From Spirochaetales bacterium (GTDB taxonomy: Bacteria; Spirochaetota; Leptospiria; Leptospirales; Leptonemataceae), in assembly GCA_015075425.1 (NCBI GenBank), contig JABTUL010000004.1, forward strand, positions 62,001-126,000: a stretch of DNA of 64,000 nucleotides, written 5' to 3'. Positions 25,229-34,262 of the stretch are shown here, piece by piece; within the stretch, counting starts at the first letter, position 1, and each line of letters starts with the position of its first letter. The notes under the pieces are model-generated. The model saw only the letters and a list, made by a program, of their open reading frames with translations, had not been told where the DNA came from and did no database searches. The position numbers and the translations under genes were made by a program.

Positions 25229-26636
25229 GGGCCAGCTTCCAGGATTTGTGAATTAGGAAAATGAAACAAAACCAGGTAAAAACGGAATAGATGGCCAGCG
25301 GTTCACGCACGGATGCCGGCAGGATGGCAAAAAGAAAGCCGAATAAAAAAAGGACAGCAGCAAAAAACCACTCACCGGAATCGAGCAATTCACCGGAAAG
25401 AAAAAGATAGGCCCGCAAAAACAGGGGTATCCAGAGAATCGAAAAAGTGTGAAACCAGCTGACGCCGGAAGCGACCAGACTCACAAGCAGTATCAGCCAG
25501 AGGAAATCAAGTCCCCGACGATGATAAAGATCCACGGACTTTTTCCGGATGAGAAAGATCAGCGCAAAACAAATCGGCAGAAGCATCACCAGAGTTTGTA
25601 AGATGCGGACAAGCAGACGTATCTTTTCTCCTTCCTGCCGCGAAGGAAAATTTGTTGCAGAAAAAAAGAAGGGTAACCCGTAAGAAGCCTGCTTTAAGTC
25701 AGCACCGGGCAGAATCAGTTTGCCGATCGCCGCAGAGAGCGACTGATTGTTAAGCCAGGGTCTGACAATAGCTTCCTGGCCAAAACTCTTGATTAACAGC
25801 TCATACCAGCTTTCCAGAAGGAAAACATTTTGCTCCATTCCCAGAAACAATGCCGGCAGAGCAAGGGCCAGGAGCCCGGCAGTAGTCGCACCGGCCAGGG
25901 CATGAAAGCGGCGGCCGGCCAGTAGGAAGAGCCCCAGAAAAACCGGAGCTACCTTGAGTACGGCAGCCACCCCGATCAAGGCACCGCCCAGCCAGGCAAA
26001 CTCCCGACGGGTAGAAAAAGAAAGACCCAGGCCGGGTCCGCACAAAAGAATAAGAAAAAAACCTATATTACCGTTATCCACATTGCCGAGCAAAAAATTA
26101 AAGGAGAGCACCGTGGCCAGGAGGATTCCTCCCAGAGCCAGGCGCGGGCGCTCTGAATGGTGGTAGAAATACCAGAACGCCAATCCCAGAGATACACAGG
26201 AAAGAAACTGAAAAAGATAAGCGGCCTTTTCATAGCCAATGTCCGCAAGAGGCAGCAAAAGGAAGGCAAGAAAGGGTGGATACAGGTAGCGCCCCATGCC
26301 GCGCAGCAACTTTTGCATTTCTGGCCAGAGTTCGGGGTTCAGCAGATCCTTTACATCCAGAGCCAGGGAGCGGTCCCGGGCTGTTTCCAATTCTTCACGT
26401 CGGTAGGGGTCCCGTCCAGTCTTCAAGTCGCGGGCGGCCTCCAGGTAGTCCTCAAAATCGCTGCGGCTCTGGTGGAGAAAGGATTGCAGAGGATTTTTTT
26501 CTGCGGTGATCTTGAGACCGGAGGCGTAGAAAAAAGACAGAGTCAGTAAAACAATCAGGACCCAGAGGGTTTTTTCTTTAGAAGTAAATTCTTCTGTTCG
26601 CCCAAGCCAGGCCCGAACTTCTGTCAGAGCACGCAC
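25218..26636 (-). CDS. polytopic GT87/DUF2029-like mannosyl- or arabinosyltransferase
   Basis: About 472 residues from the GTG at 26636. Longer frames reach 26756 but run antisense into queA. Around ten hydrophobic segments are spread over the chain. The first loop has FEDYLEAARDLKTGRDPY, the conserved acidic-loop wording of GT87 (DFxxYYxAAxxxLxGxxPY), which is thought to hold the catalytic Asp. GT87 enzymes use polyprenyl-phosphate sugars on the outer face of the membrane. It overlaps MBOAT copy 3 by 11 bases, so a joint role in glycan building and acylation is likely. Confidence 0.75.
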   Translation of the reverse strand: MRALTEVRAWLGRTEEFTSKEKTLWVLIVLLTLSFFYASGLKITAEKNPLQSFLHQSRSDFEDYLEAARDLKTGRDPYRREELETARDRSLALDVKDLLNPELWPEMQKLLRGMGRYLYPPFLAFLLLPLADIGYEKAAYLFQFLSCVSLGLAFWYFYHHSERPRLALGGILLATVLSFNFLLGNVDNGNIGFFLILLCGPGLGLSFSTRREFAWLGGALIGVAAVLKVAPVFLGLFLLAGRRFHALAGATTAGLLALALPALFLGMEQNVFLLESWYELLIKSFGQEAIVRPWLNNQSLSAAIGKLILPGADLKQASYGLPFFFSATNFPSRQEGEKIRLLVRILQTLVMLLPICFALIFLIRKKSVDLYHRRGLDFLWLILLVSLVASGVSWFHTFSILWIPLFLRAYLFLSGELLDSGEWFFAAVLFLFGFLFAILPASVREPLAIYSVFTWFCFIFLIHKSWKLARGI

Positions 26637-26668
26637 AAACCAATCTGCCCCGGGCAGCCCTGAGTGAA

Positions 26669-27697
26669 ATGAAAAATCAAACTGATTTTGACCGGCTGAT
26701 CGCCCGGCATACCTTCGATCTTCCGGACCATCTGATCGCCCGCCATCCCCGACCACGCGAGGAAAGCCGCCTCCTGGTGGTGGATCGGAAGGAAAAATCG
26801 CTCCAGGATACCCGATTTTCTGAGCTGCCGGCTTTTCTCCAATCCGGAGATTTGCTCATTTTCAATGAATCCCGAGTCAGCCCGCGCCGCCTCTTTCTAA
26901 AGAGACAAACCGGCAGCATCATTGAATCCCTTTTTTTGCATCAAGAAGAAGGATCCCTCTGGCACGTATTGCTGCGCGGGCTGGGCCGCCTCCGGCCTGA
27001 CGAACTCTTAAGCCACCGGCCCTCAGGAGTTTCCTTCCGCTTTCTGGAGAGGCGGGGAAGCGGGGCAATACTGGATGCCGGCAATCAGGACATGGAGGCT
27101 TTTTTTGAACGCTACGGCGAACTGGCCCTGCCCCCCTATATGGATCGGCGGGCTGACTACCAGGATCGGGAACGTTACCAGACCATTTTTGCCCGCCGTC
27201 CCGGGAGCGTGGCTGCCCCCACGGCCGGACTGCATTTTACGCCGGACCTTTTTTCCCGACTGCGAAACCAGGGCATAGAACCATCATTTCTCGATCTGGA
27301 AATTGGTTACGGAACCTTCGCGCCTCTGCAACGGGAGCAAATGGAGAAAAAGGCTCTGCATGAAGAACACTATCAGCTATCCTCTGAACTTTTGCACAAC
27401 TTCGAAAAGGCCCGGCGTCGCATTGCTGTGGGGACAACTTCCCTGCGGGCGCTGGAGAGCTATCGGCGCTCCGGCCACAACGGCCCGGGGCGCTACGCCA
27501 CCAATCTGTTCCTCTATCCTCCTGACCGCATCACTGCCGTTGAAGGCTTGATTACCAACTTCCATCTTCCCGGTTCTTCCCTCATGCTGCTGGTGGCGGC
27601 GTTTGCCGGAACGGAACTGCTTCAGGAAGCATACGCCCATGCTATAATGGAAGAATATCGCTTTTATAGCTACGGGGACGCCATGCTCATCCTGTAG
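26669..27697 (+). CDS. queA: S-adenosylmethionine:tRNA ribosyltransferase-isomerase
   Basis: 342 residues, within the usual range. QueA moves the ribosyl group of SAM onto preQ1 in tRNA to form epoxyqueuosine. Family signatures are LPDHLIARHPRPREESRLLVVDR, GDLLIFNESRVSPRRLF, RYQTIFARRPGSVAAPTAGLHFT, IGYGTFAPL, the LRALES block and the end ITNFHLPGSSLMLLVAAFAG. It starts at the ATG at 26669, 32 bases from the divergent GT87-like gene. No other queuosine gene is nearby. Confidence 0.97.
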   Translation: MKNQTDFDRLIARHTFDLPDHLIARHPRPREESRLLVVDRKEKSLQDTRFSELPAFLQSGDLLIFNESRVSPRRLFLKRQTGSIIESLFLHQEEGSLWHVLLRGLGRLRPDELLSHRPSGVSFRFLERRGSGAILDAGNQDMEAFFERYGELALPPYMDRRADYQDRERYQTIFARRPGSVAAPTAGLHFTPDLFSRLRNQGIEPSFLDLEIGYGTFAPLQREQMEKKALHEEHYQLSSELLHNFEKARRRIAVGTTSLRALESYRRSGHNGPGRYATNLFLYPPDRITAVEGLITNFHLPGSSLMLLVAAFAGTELLQEAYAHAIMEEYRFYSYGDAMLIL

Positions 27698-27755
27698 CGA
27701 AGACGTAATGGAATTCTATTTGACCACCTCATTCACCGGTCCAGATTGAACCGGT

Positions 27756-28646
27756 ATGAAGAACCTGGATGAAATCACCGCCCGCGACTATCTGGCCATT
27801 CCGGAGTTTCGCCTGGACCGTTTTCAGGGTGGCATCATGGAAAATTTATATCTGGAGTTCTTTTTACAAAAAGGCCGCTGTCTCATAACGCCTCAGTATA
27901 AATTCCTGACCACAGAACATCCCACGGCCCAGGAAGAATCCATGATCAACGACATTCTCGATAACCGGACCGAACACATCAAGCACCTGAAGGCCTACCT
28001 GCTCTTTAATCTTTCGCTGTATTCTGCCCTGATTGAAACCAACTCTTACTACATATCCAGCAACAACAGCCTGCTCATTGCCCGCTTCATCAAACAGACC
28101 GGAGATATTTTTGAGGTTAAACTTTACACTCACGATAAAGATGATCTACTCCTGCACTACAAAGACAAAATCTACCTGGGCCGCGATTTCGTATCCCTCT
28201 CCACCGTTTCCCGGGACCACTTTGGCATCCGTTTTGTGCGCAATTCTTTACAGGATCAGCTGGAAAAACTGCGCAGCCGACTTTCCCGATTCGTGCCCGC
28301 AGAAAACAATGAAGAACTCAATGCGGAGTACATGGAAGAGATCAGTGAACTTCTGGACGAATTCTCCGGCCTGACCAATGATATCCTCTCTGCCACACCC
28401 ATGCATCTATCTTCCAGCGCCAGCATCGAAGAAATGACCGATGCCAATGCCCGCTATCGGGAGCTCAAACATCTCCTTATGGAGATCGAAGATTCTGTGC
28501 GGGAAATGGAGGCCCGTATGTTTGCTCTGGATCTGGGTGCCGTGCGTTACGTGACCAAATTTCGCAAAGACCTGGTTAATGCCATCCATCTCATGATCAA
28601 GGTCAATAGCCGGATCACAGACTTTGTGAACGGCATCCACATCTAA
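27756..28646 (+). CDS. conserved hypothetical protein
   Basis: 296 residues, soluble, with no signal peptide. The N-terminal 150 residues are mixed alpha/beta (MENLYLEFFLQKGRCLITPQ). The C-terminal half is mostly helical with many acidic residues (residues ~165-290, including a likely coiled coil near DLRELKHLLMEIEDSV-type sequence). I recognise no family. It follows queA by 58 bases on the same strand and ends four bases before the end of the convergent dtd gene. Confidence 0.6.
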   Translation: MKNLDEITARDYLAIPEFRLDRFQGGIMENLYLEFFLQKGRCLITPQYKFLTTEHPTAQEESMINDILDNRTEHIKHLKAYLLFNLSLYSALIETNSYYISSNNSLLIARFIKQTGDIFEVKLYTHDKDDLLLHYKDKIYLGRDFVSLSTVSRDHFGIRFVRNSLQDQLEKLRSRLSRFVPAENNEELNAEYMEEISELLDEFSGLTNDILSATPMHLSSSASIEEMTDANARYRELKHLLMEIEDSVREMEARMFALDLGAVRYVTKFRKDLVNAIHLMIKVNSRITDFVNGIHI

Positions 28647-29116
28647 CCAGGCCTTTTCAAGCGCTCCGGCATAGCCGCACTATCAAGGAGGAACGAAGCC
28701 GGCCCGTCATTGACCAGAGAAACCTGCATGTTCGCCCCAAAAATACCGCTCTGTAAACGATCGCCAAGAATCGCTTTAGCTCCGACCAGAAAGAAATTGT
28801 AAAGCCTTTCCGCCTGCTCCGGATGGAGAGCCTGGCTAAATCCTGGCCGATTCCCCCGGGTAACATCTGCATACAGCGTGAACTGCGACACAACCAGCAA
28901 AGATCCCTGAATGTCCAGGAGGCTGTGGTTCATGCGGCCCGCATCGTCCTCAAAGATGCGCAATTTCACCGCGCGACCCAGAAGCCATTCGCATTCTGTT
29001 TCTGTGTCTGAAGACCCGGCGGCGAGAAGCATGAGGATACCGCGACCAATCCTGCCGGCACATTGGCCCTGGACATGAACGCTGGCCTCGCTCACTCTCT
29101 GAAGAAAGGCTCGCAT
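28643..29116 (-). CDS. dtd: D-aminoacyl-tRNA deacylase
   Basis: 157 residues, slightly longer than the usual 145-150. Dtd frees tRNAs mischarged with D-amino acids or glycine. The family blocks are MRAFLQRVSEASV, FEDDAGRMNHSLLD, LLVVSQFTLYADVTRGNRPGFS, GIFGANMQVSLVNDGPASF. The Gly-cisPro motif is present as NDGPAS, where most members read NDGPVT. The ATG overlaps the stop of the gene upstream, making it the last gene of the ahcY operon. Confidence 0.95.
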   Translation of the reverse strand: MRAFLQRVSEASVHVQGQCAGRIGRGILMLLAAGSSDTETECEWLLGRAVKLRIFEDDAGRMNHSLLDIQGSLLVVSQFTLYADVTRGNRPGFSQALHPEQAERLYNFFLVGAKAILGDRLQSGIFGANMQVSLVNDGPASFLLDSAAMPERLKRPG

Positions 29117-30102
29117 CAGGAGCCATCCAGAAAGCGATTGGTGAGCGGATCTTCCACGCCCAATTCTCGAGCAGCGCGCAGTTCGCGCCTGGCCCGTTCC
29201 TTCTGACCGATGCGCAGGTACAGAAGCCCCATGTTGTGCAGAGCATGGCCCAGATGTAAACGCGCCTGTTGCAGGTCGGCCAGCTCCTGTTTCAAGGTTC
29301 GTAAAAGTAAGGCTTCATTCTGACCGGACCGTAGCGCTGCATTGATTCGCGACCGCACCTCCTCAAGCATGGCCCGAAGATTCCTCTTTTCCAGTTCTTT
29401 ACAATAGTCAGTGAGCTGTTCAAAACGCTTTTCCAGCAAAGCCAGGCCCTGATAGGTCCGCCCCTCTGCCTGATTCTTTTCTTCCAGATCCTTCTCGATC
29501 CGGGTGCGAAGCTCTTTTTCTTTGCGATGAAGCTCACGCAATCGTTCAACATCTCTTTTGAGTTCACGAAGCTCCTGGCGGTCGGCATCCGCACTATCGG
29601 AACGGAAATGCTCTGTTTGCGCTTCAAGAGACTGCAAGCGCTCGAGCCGGCCAGCCATATCCTGACAGTAGTTCTGCATTTCCTCAAGAGCCACCATTGC
29701 CTGAGGGAGTCCGGATGAACCGGAAAAGCGATCGGTAACAGTTAGATGAGATTTCCAGTGATCCAGGCGGGCCAGCCATTCGTTTTTTTGCTCCGAACGT
29801 TTGCGACGCAGCTGTTTTTCCAGCGCCAGCAGTTCCATGTATATGAGAACCGGGTGCGTACAGGGCTGGATGCGTTCGCGCTCAAACCAGGCGGCCATGG
29901 CTTCCAGTTGAAAAGATACATCTTCCAGGGGGAAGACAAGGCTCTTCTTTCCCTTCTGAACAATATATTCCTCTGGAAAATAGGGAACGGCGCGCTCTGG
30001 ATCTCTCAAAACATACAGGGGAAGGTGGGCGGCCAGCCCGAGAAAATGCTTCCGCGCCTCTTCACTGGCGCGGAAGCTATCCCACTGTTTCTGTTTGCTC
30101 AA
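29116..30102 (-). CDS. coiled-coil/TPR protein of the ahcY operon
   Basis: 328 residues from a TTG five bases after the ahcY stop. No signal peptide. Residues ~165-270 form a long charged coiled coil (RQELRELKRDVERLRELHR; ELRTRIEKDLEEKNQ). The last ~50 residues look like one TPR unit (LHNMGLLYLRIGQKERARRELRAA). Function is not recognisable. It is locked between ahcY and dtd by a five-base gap and a four-base overlap, so it must be translated with them. Confidence 0.65.
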   Translation of the reverse strand: MSKQKQWDSFRASEEARKHFLGLAAHLPLYVLRDPERAVPYFPEEYIVQKGKKSLVFPLEDVSFQLEAMAAWFERERIQPCTHPVLIYMELLALEKQLRRKRSEQKNEWLARLDHWKSHLTVTDRFSGSSGLPQAMVALEEMQNYCQDMAGRLERLQSLEAQTEHFRSDSADADRQELRELKRDVERLRELHRKEKELRTRIEKDLEEKNQAEGRTYQGLALLEKRFEQLTDYCKELEKRNLRAMLEEVRSRINAALRSGQNEALLLRTLKQELADLQQARLHLGHALHNMGLLYLRIGQKERARRELRAARELGVEDPLTNRFLDGS

Positions 30103-30107
30103 AGCTA

Positions 30108-31409
30108 TCAGTATCTGTAATGATCGGGCTTGTAGGGACCCTCGACAGACACATCAATGTAAGCTGCCTGTTCTGCGGAAAGACGGGTCAACCGCGCTCC
30201 CACCGCATCCAGATGCAGCCGTGCTACCTTTTCATCCAGATGCTTGGGAAGAACATAGACTCCCACTTCATAGCGATTGGTCCACAGTTCGATCTGCGCA
30301 AGCACTTGATTGGTGAAGCTGGTGGACATGACAAACGATGGATGCCCTGTTCCGCATCCCAGGTTGACCAGTCGGCCTTCTGCAAGCAGCAGAATGCTGC
30401 GCCCGTGCGGAAAGGTGTACTTATCCACCTGGGGTTTGATCTCTGTGTGTTTGATTCCGGGGAAGCTCTTAAGAGAGGCGACCTGGATTTCAACATCAAA
30501 GTGGCCAATGTTGCAAACGATGGCACCATCCTTCATTCGCTGCATGTGCTCAATGGTAATGATGTCTTTATTGCCCGTAGTGGTCACAAAGATATCCGCT
30601 TCTTCACACCATGCGTCCATGGTATCCACCTTATAGCCTTCCATGGATGCCTGTAGCGCACAAATCGGGTCAATCTCCGTTACGATAACCCGGCAGCCAA
30701 ATGCACGCAAACTCTGAGCCGATCCCTTGCCCACATCTCCGTAGCCGGCAACAACAGCGGTCTTTCCGGCCAGCATCACGTCTGTAGCACGCTTGATCCC
30801 ATCCACCAGGGACTCGCGACAACCATAAAGATTGTCAAACTTACTTTTGGTGACGGAGTCATTGACATTGATAGCCGGCACTTTCAGTTTACCCTCACGC
30901 AGCCGACGCATGAGCGCATGGACACCGGTAGTCGTTTCTTCGGAGATACCCTTGATCTGATCGAGCAGCGCAGGATGCTTATCGTGAACCCAGGCAGTGA
31001 GATCGCCACCATCATCAAGGATCATATTCGGGCCATCCTGGAACTCCAGTGTCCTTTCAATGCACCACCAGTATTCTTCTTCCGTCATGCCTTTCCAGGC
31101 AAAAACGGGAATGCCGCGTTCGGCAATGGCTGCGGCAGCATGATCCTGCGTGCTGAAAATGTTACAGCTGGACCAGCGAATCTCTGCTCCCAGCTCGATT
31201 AAAGTTTCAATCAGCACAGCCGTCTGGATGGTCATGTGCAAACTGCCGGCAATACGCGCCCCTTTGAGAGGCTTCTTGCCACCAAATTCTTGCCGGAGAG
31301 CCATCAGGCCGGGCATTTCCTTTTCAGCGAGGATGATTTCTTCGCGTCCCCAGCGCGCCAGACTGATGTCTTTGACTTTGTAGTCTGTTCTTTCTGCAAC
31401 TGTACTCAT
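30108..31409 (-). CDS. ahcY: adenosylhomocysteinase
   Basis: 433 residues. AhcY splits S-adenosylhomocysteine into homocysteine and adenosine using NAD+, which removes the product inhibitor of methyltransferases. Family blocks include [56 protein letters not shown], the NAD-binding [22 protein letters not shown] and the C-terminal KPDHYRY. The start overlaps the stop of the regulator/methyltransferase gene by four bases. Confidence 0.98.
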   Translation of the reverse strand: MSTVAERTDYKVKDISLARWGREEIILAEKEMPGLMALRQEFGGKKPLKGARIAGSLHMTIQTAVLIETLIELGAEIRWSSCNIFSTQDHAAAAIAERGIPVFAWKGMTEEEYWWCIERTLEFQDGPNMILDDGGDLTAWVHDKHPALLDQIKGISEETTTGVHALMRRLREGKLKVPAINVNDSVTKSKFDNLYGCRESLVDGIKRATDVMLAGKTAVVAGYGDVGKGSAQSLRAFGCRVIVTEIDPICALQASMEGYKVDTMDAWCEEADIFVTTTGNKDIITIEHMQRMKDGAIVCNIGHFDVEIQVASLKSFPGIKHTEIKPQVDKYTFPHGRSILLLAEGRLVNLGCGTGHPSFVMSTSFTNQVLAQIELWTNRYEVGVYVLPKHLDEKVARLHLDAVGARLTRLSAEQAAYIDVSVEGPYKPDHYRY

Positions 31410-32383
31410 ACTTTCTCCTTATTCTTTTTGTACTTTATAACAGTTCTCTCTTCAGGGTCCGGCCCGCCGGACAGCCGCGCGGATACAAGGATCAGCTCAA
31501 GCTCCCCTTCTCCCCGCCGATTTTCGATTCTTTCAATGAAAAAGCCCTGCTGGACCAGAAGTTCCCGGAGCCGACTTTCCTCAAAACCCAGCCAGTAATC
31601 GGCAAACCGTTCCCTCATGATTTCCATCTGATGCTTTCCCAGATCGGCCAGGATCAGTTGACCGCCCGGGCGGAGGACCCGACGTATTTCTGCGAGGGCC
31701 AGCTCGGGCGCGGGCACATGATGAAGTACCATACCTGCTAAAACGCAGTCCACCGATCCGTTGGGCAACGGCAGATTTTCCAGTTCACCCGGGCGGAAGT
31801 CTGCTTGCGGACAGCGCAGCCGGGCCTGCCTGAGTTGATCGGCATTCTGATCGACTCCAATGATTTTCCTGGCGCGACCGGGCAACTGAGCAGTCAGCAC
31901 TCCTGTTCCGCAGCCGATATCGGCTACTGTCCCGGCAGCGTCCGGTAACACCGACAGCATCCATTGTCTGTAGAGCTGGCTATCCACCAGCCCGTGCTGG
32001 TAGTCACCAAGACCGGCCCCCGACAGACTGAAATGCTCCTGGATTTGTTTGCGAACATCGCGCAATTTTTCATCCAGGCGGACCAGATCGCCAATGTGTT
32101 CGGCGGGCAGATCTTCGGCCTTTTCAAAATCCAGAGCAGAAAGGAAGGCACGAAGCACCGGACTTTGCTCCAGGGCCAGGCCGTAGTAGATGCGTGTGCC
32201 ATCTCTTAGAGAGGACGCAACTCCGGCCTCAGCCAGGATACGCAAATGTCGCGAAACCCGGCTTTGGCCCATACCTACCACCGCCATGAGCTCTTGAACG
32301 GCCAGCGGTCGTTCTCGCAAAACAAGAACGATACGCAGCCTGGCCTCATCGGCGAGGGCCCGCAGGAGTTTCACTACAGCCAT
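31406..32383 (-). CDS. ArsR-family regulator fused to a SAM methyltransferase
   Basis: 325 residues. Residues ~1-85 are an ArsR winged helix ([39 protein letters not shown] region, DGTRIYYGL). Residues ~140-300 are a class I methyltransferase: [17 protein letters not shown] (SAM loop), [33 protein letters not shown]. Fused ArsR-methyltransferase proteins next to ahcY are known from several bacteria, and ArsR-family SahR regulators respond to S-adenosylhomocysteine. I therefore infer control of this operon by SAH or SAM. The gene begins about nine bases from an operator-like repeat (32392-32411). Confidence 0.9.
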   Translation of the reverse strand: MAVVKLLRALADEARLRIVLVLRERPLAVQELMAVVGMGQSRVSRHLRILAEAGVASSLRDGTRIYYGLALEQSPVLRAFLSALDFEKAEDLPAEHIGDLVRLDEKLRDVRKQIQEHFSLSGAGLGDYQHGLVDSQLYRQWMLSVLPDAAGTVADIGCGTGVLTAQLPGRARKIIGVDQNADQLRQARLRCPQADFRPGELENLPLPNGSVDCVLAGMVLHHVPAPELALAEIRRVLRPGGQLILADLGKHQMEIMRERFADYWLGFEESRLRELLVQQGFFIERIENRRGEGELELILVSARLSGGPDPEERTVIKYKKNKEKV

Positions 32384-32390
32384 CTATGCC

Positions 32391-32418
32391 AATATCAGGA
32401 TATCTTGATATTTGGCAA
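32391..32418 (-). promoter_or_regulatory. promoter of the arsR-ahcY operon
   Basis: On the minus strand, TTGCCA (32418-32413) and GATATT (32396-32391) are 16 bases apart. Transcription would start near 32384, right at the ATG, so the message may be leaderless. The spacer and the -10 box are filled by the operator-like repeat, so a bound repressor would block this promoter. Confidence 0.5.
32392..32411. promoter_or_regulatory. operator-like overlapping palindromes ATATC-NN-GATAT
   Basis: The 20 bases read ATATCAGGATATCTTGATAT. This is two copies of the palindrome ATATC-N2-GATAT (32392-32403 and 32400-32411) that share four bases. Flanking TGCCAA and TTGGCA extend the symmetry with a one-base offset. 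Position within the promoter of an ArsR-type regulator suggests its own binding site. Confidence 0.6.
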
Positions 32419-32419
32419 G

Positions 32420-32458
32420 AAAAAAAGCGCCCCCCCGGACCCCGGGCCGCGGCCCCGC
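32420..32458 (-). terminator. probable terminator after the GAF-PP2C gene
   Basis: Directly after the phosphatase stop, the minus strand is almost pure G/C (including GGGCCGCGGCCC and a CCCGG/CCGGG hairpin with a three-base loop) and then has seven T. The hairpin geometry is not ideal, but the position fits, since the next promoter begins immediately after. Confidence 0.45.
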
Positions 32459-34225
32459 CTAAAGCCGTAAAACCATAATGGTCGCGTCATCAGCCGCCTC
32501 TTCGCCGGATCGAAACTCGGCCACTGCGGCAAAAATACTGTCAATGATCTCAAGCGGCGGCCGGCTCTTTTCGCGCAGCACAAGCTCAAAGAGCCTCTCT
32601 TCACCAAAATCCTGGAAAGAGGCGTTGTGGGCCTCAGTAATGCCATCCGTGTAAAGGATGAGCAGGTCTCCCGGATCATAAGGAAACATCCTTTCCAGAT
32701 ACTCAGAGCCCTTAAAAATTCCCAGTGGTGGCCCTTTGGCAGAAAGCGATTCTATACGGTTGGAATGCATGCGCACAAGGATCTGGTGATTGTGCCCGGC
32801 ACTGGCCAGGCGAACCCGATTCATTTCCCGTTCCAGCTGGATCAGCATCACCGTAACAAAAAGCCCCATACGGGACTGGGCGTAGATCTCGCGATTGACC
32901 GTAGTCAGTGTGGAAACAGGATCCAGGTGCCTGGGTATTTGTCCGGAAAGCAGAGTTTTAGAATACTCCATAAAAAGCGCGGCCGGAACGCCCTTCCCGG
33001 CAACATCGGCCATAACCACGGATATGCGCTGGTCACTGTGGTACAGAAGGTCATAAAAATCTCCACCCACTTCTTTGCAGGCTTCATAGCGGGTCGCCAC
33101 CTGAACACCGGCCACGAGGGAAGGAATTTTTGGCAGGGAATTTTTCTGGATCAATGCTGCTGTTTCCAGATCCTTCTTGTAGTCGCGTATCTGACGCTCT
33201 CTTTCCCGGGCCAGGGTGCGCGAGAGGGCATCGGCCAACTGGCCAGCGACTGTCGACAGCACTTTTAGTTCAAATTCATCAAAAATTTGATTAGTTTTCT
33301 TATCGGCGACGCTCAGCGCGCCCACACTTTCTCCGTCCTTGATAATCGGTACACAGATGAAAGATCCGGTGCGGTAGCGGTCTGCTGCAACCAGGCCCAG
33401 TTCTTTTTGCGCATCGCGAATGAGCATCCCCTCCCCGGATTCAAGAACCATGGGAATCACTTTGCTGGCCGTGCCAATCAAGCGCTCCCCTTCTTCGATT
33501 TCAAAACCCCGATTCTTAATAATACGATAATCTTTGCTGCCCGCTGATGCCAGCACAATGGAAACACGTTCGACCTCCAGAACTTCCGCTATGGCCTGTA
33601 GAATCTGGTCCAGGATAACATCAAGATCATCCTCAACATGAATACTCTGCGCTATTCTGTAAACGCAGTCCAGCTCTTCCATTCGATTCTGTAAATCTAC
33701 ATATAATTTACGGTTGTAGATGGCCAGCGCGGCCATATTGGAAAGATAGGTCAAAAGCCGGGTGTCCCCGGCATCAAAATGCCGGCCGTCCGTTGTGTTT
33801 ACCACCTCAAGAACGCCAACAAGATTACCCATGGTCAGCATGGGGACGGCCAGTAAATTGCGCGTTTTAAATCCAATCGACTCATCAATCTCGCGCAGCA
33901 CGCGGCTATCGTTCTGTGCATCGTTCACCACAATGGCCTGACGCTCAAGTCCACAGGCTCCGGCAATTCCTGAGCCGAGCGGGATGGTCCTCCTGGCAAG
34001 GAGTGCTCCCCTCTGCCCGCGAGCAATGTCAAAGATCAATTCCTGTTTTTCCTGATCAAAAAGGAGGAGGGAACTGGCCTCGGTGGAAAGAAGCTCCCGG
34101 GCCGTATCCATGATGATCGTCAAAAGCTCATGCAGGTCCATGGCTGAATTGATGCGCATGGTTATATCGTTAATGCGCGTTAAGGAAATCTGGGCGGCCA
34201 CTGCTACGTTTATCGGCAAAATCAA
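32459..34225 (-). CDS. GAF-GAF-PP2C (RsbU/SpoIIE-type) protein phosphatase
   Basis: 588 residues from a TTG at 34225; a GTG at 34201 is an alternative. Two GAF sensor domains lie at ~25-175 (LHELLTIIMDTARELLSTEA, then LLAVPMLTMGNLVGVLEVVN) and ~195-345 (LDVILDQILQAIAEVLEVER, then FICVPIIKDGESVGALSVAD). A PP2C domain follows at ~375-588, with the metal-binding acidic residues in EVGGDFYDLL, VMADVAGKGVPAALFM, ILYTDGITEAHN and EAADDATIMVLRL. Such enzymes dephosphorylate anti-anti-sigma factors in partner-switching pathways. The ATPase at 11187 could belong to such a pathway, but this is inference. It is divergent from the voltage-sensor-like gene. Confidence 0.93.
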   Translation of the reverse strand: MILPINVAVAAQISLTRINDITMRINSAMDLHELLTIIMDTARELLSTEASSLLLFDQEKQELIFDIARGQRGALLARRTIPLGSGIAGACGLERQAIVVNDAQNDSRVLREIDESIGFKTRNLLAVPMLTMGNLVGVLEVVNTTDGRHFDAGDTRLLTYLSNMAALAIYNRKLYVDLQNRMEELDCVYRIAQSIHVEDDLDVILDQILQAIAEVLEVERVSIVLASAGSKDYRIIKNRGFEIEEGERLIGTASKVIPMVLESGEGMLIRDAQKELGLVAADRYRTGSFICVPIIKDGESVGALSVADKKTNQIFDEFELKVLSTVAGQLADALSRTLARERERQIRDYKKDLETAALIQKNSLPKIPSLVAGVQVATRYEACKEVGGDFYDLLYHSDQRISVVMADVAGKGVPAALFMEYSKTLLSGQIPRHLDPVSTLTTVNREIYAQSRMGLFVTVMLIQLEREMNRVRLASAGHNHQILVRMHSNRIESLSAKGPPLGIFKGSEYLERMFPYDPGDLLILYTDGITEAHNASFQDFGEERLFELVLREKSRPPLEIIDSIFAAVAEFRSGEEAADDATIMVLRL

Positions 34226-34262
34226 AGCTCTAAACGGTCCAGAATTTGCCGATACAGATAGC

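Noticed and set aside
34197-34230. Later ATG start of the GAF-PP2C phosphatase
   Set aside because: A start at the ATG of the MRINSAMD segment would cut the helix that leads into the first GAF domain; TTG 34225 or GTG 34201 keeps it.
34083-34262. Upstream extension of the VSD/HAMP gene, copy 1
   Set aside because: This part is antisense to the GAF domain of the phosphatase and has no helix pattern; a start near 34263 is more likely.
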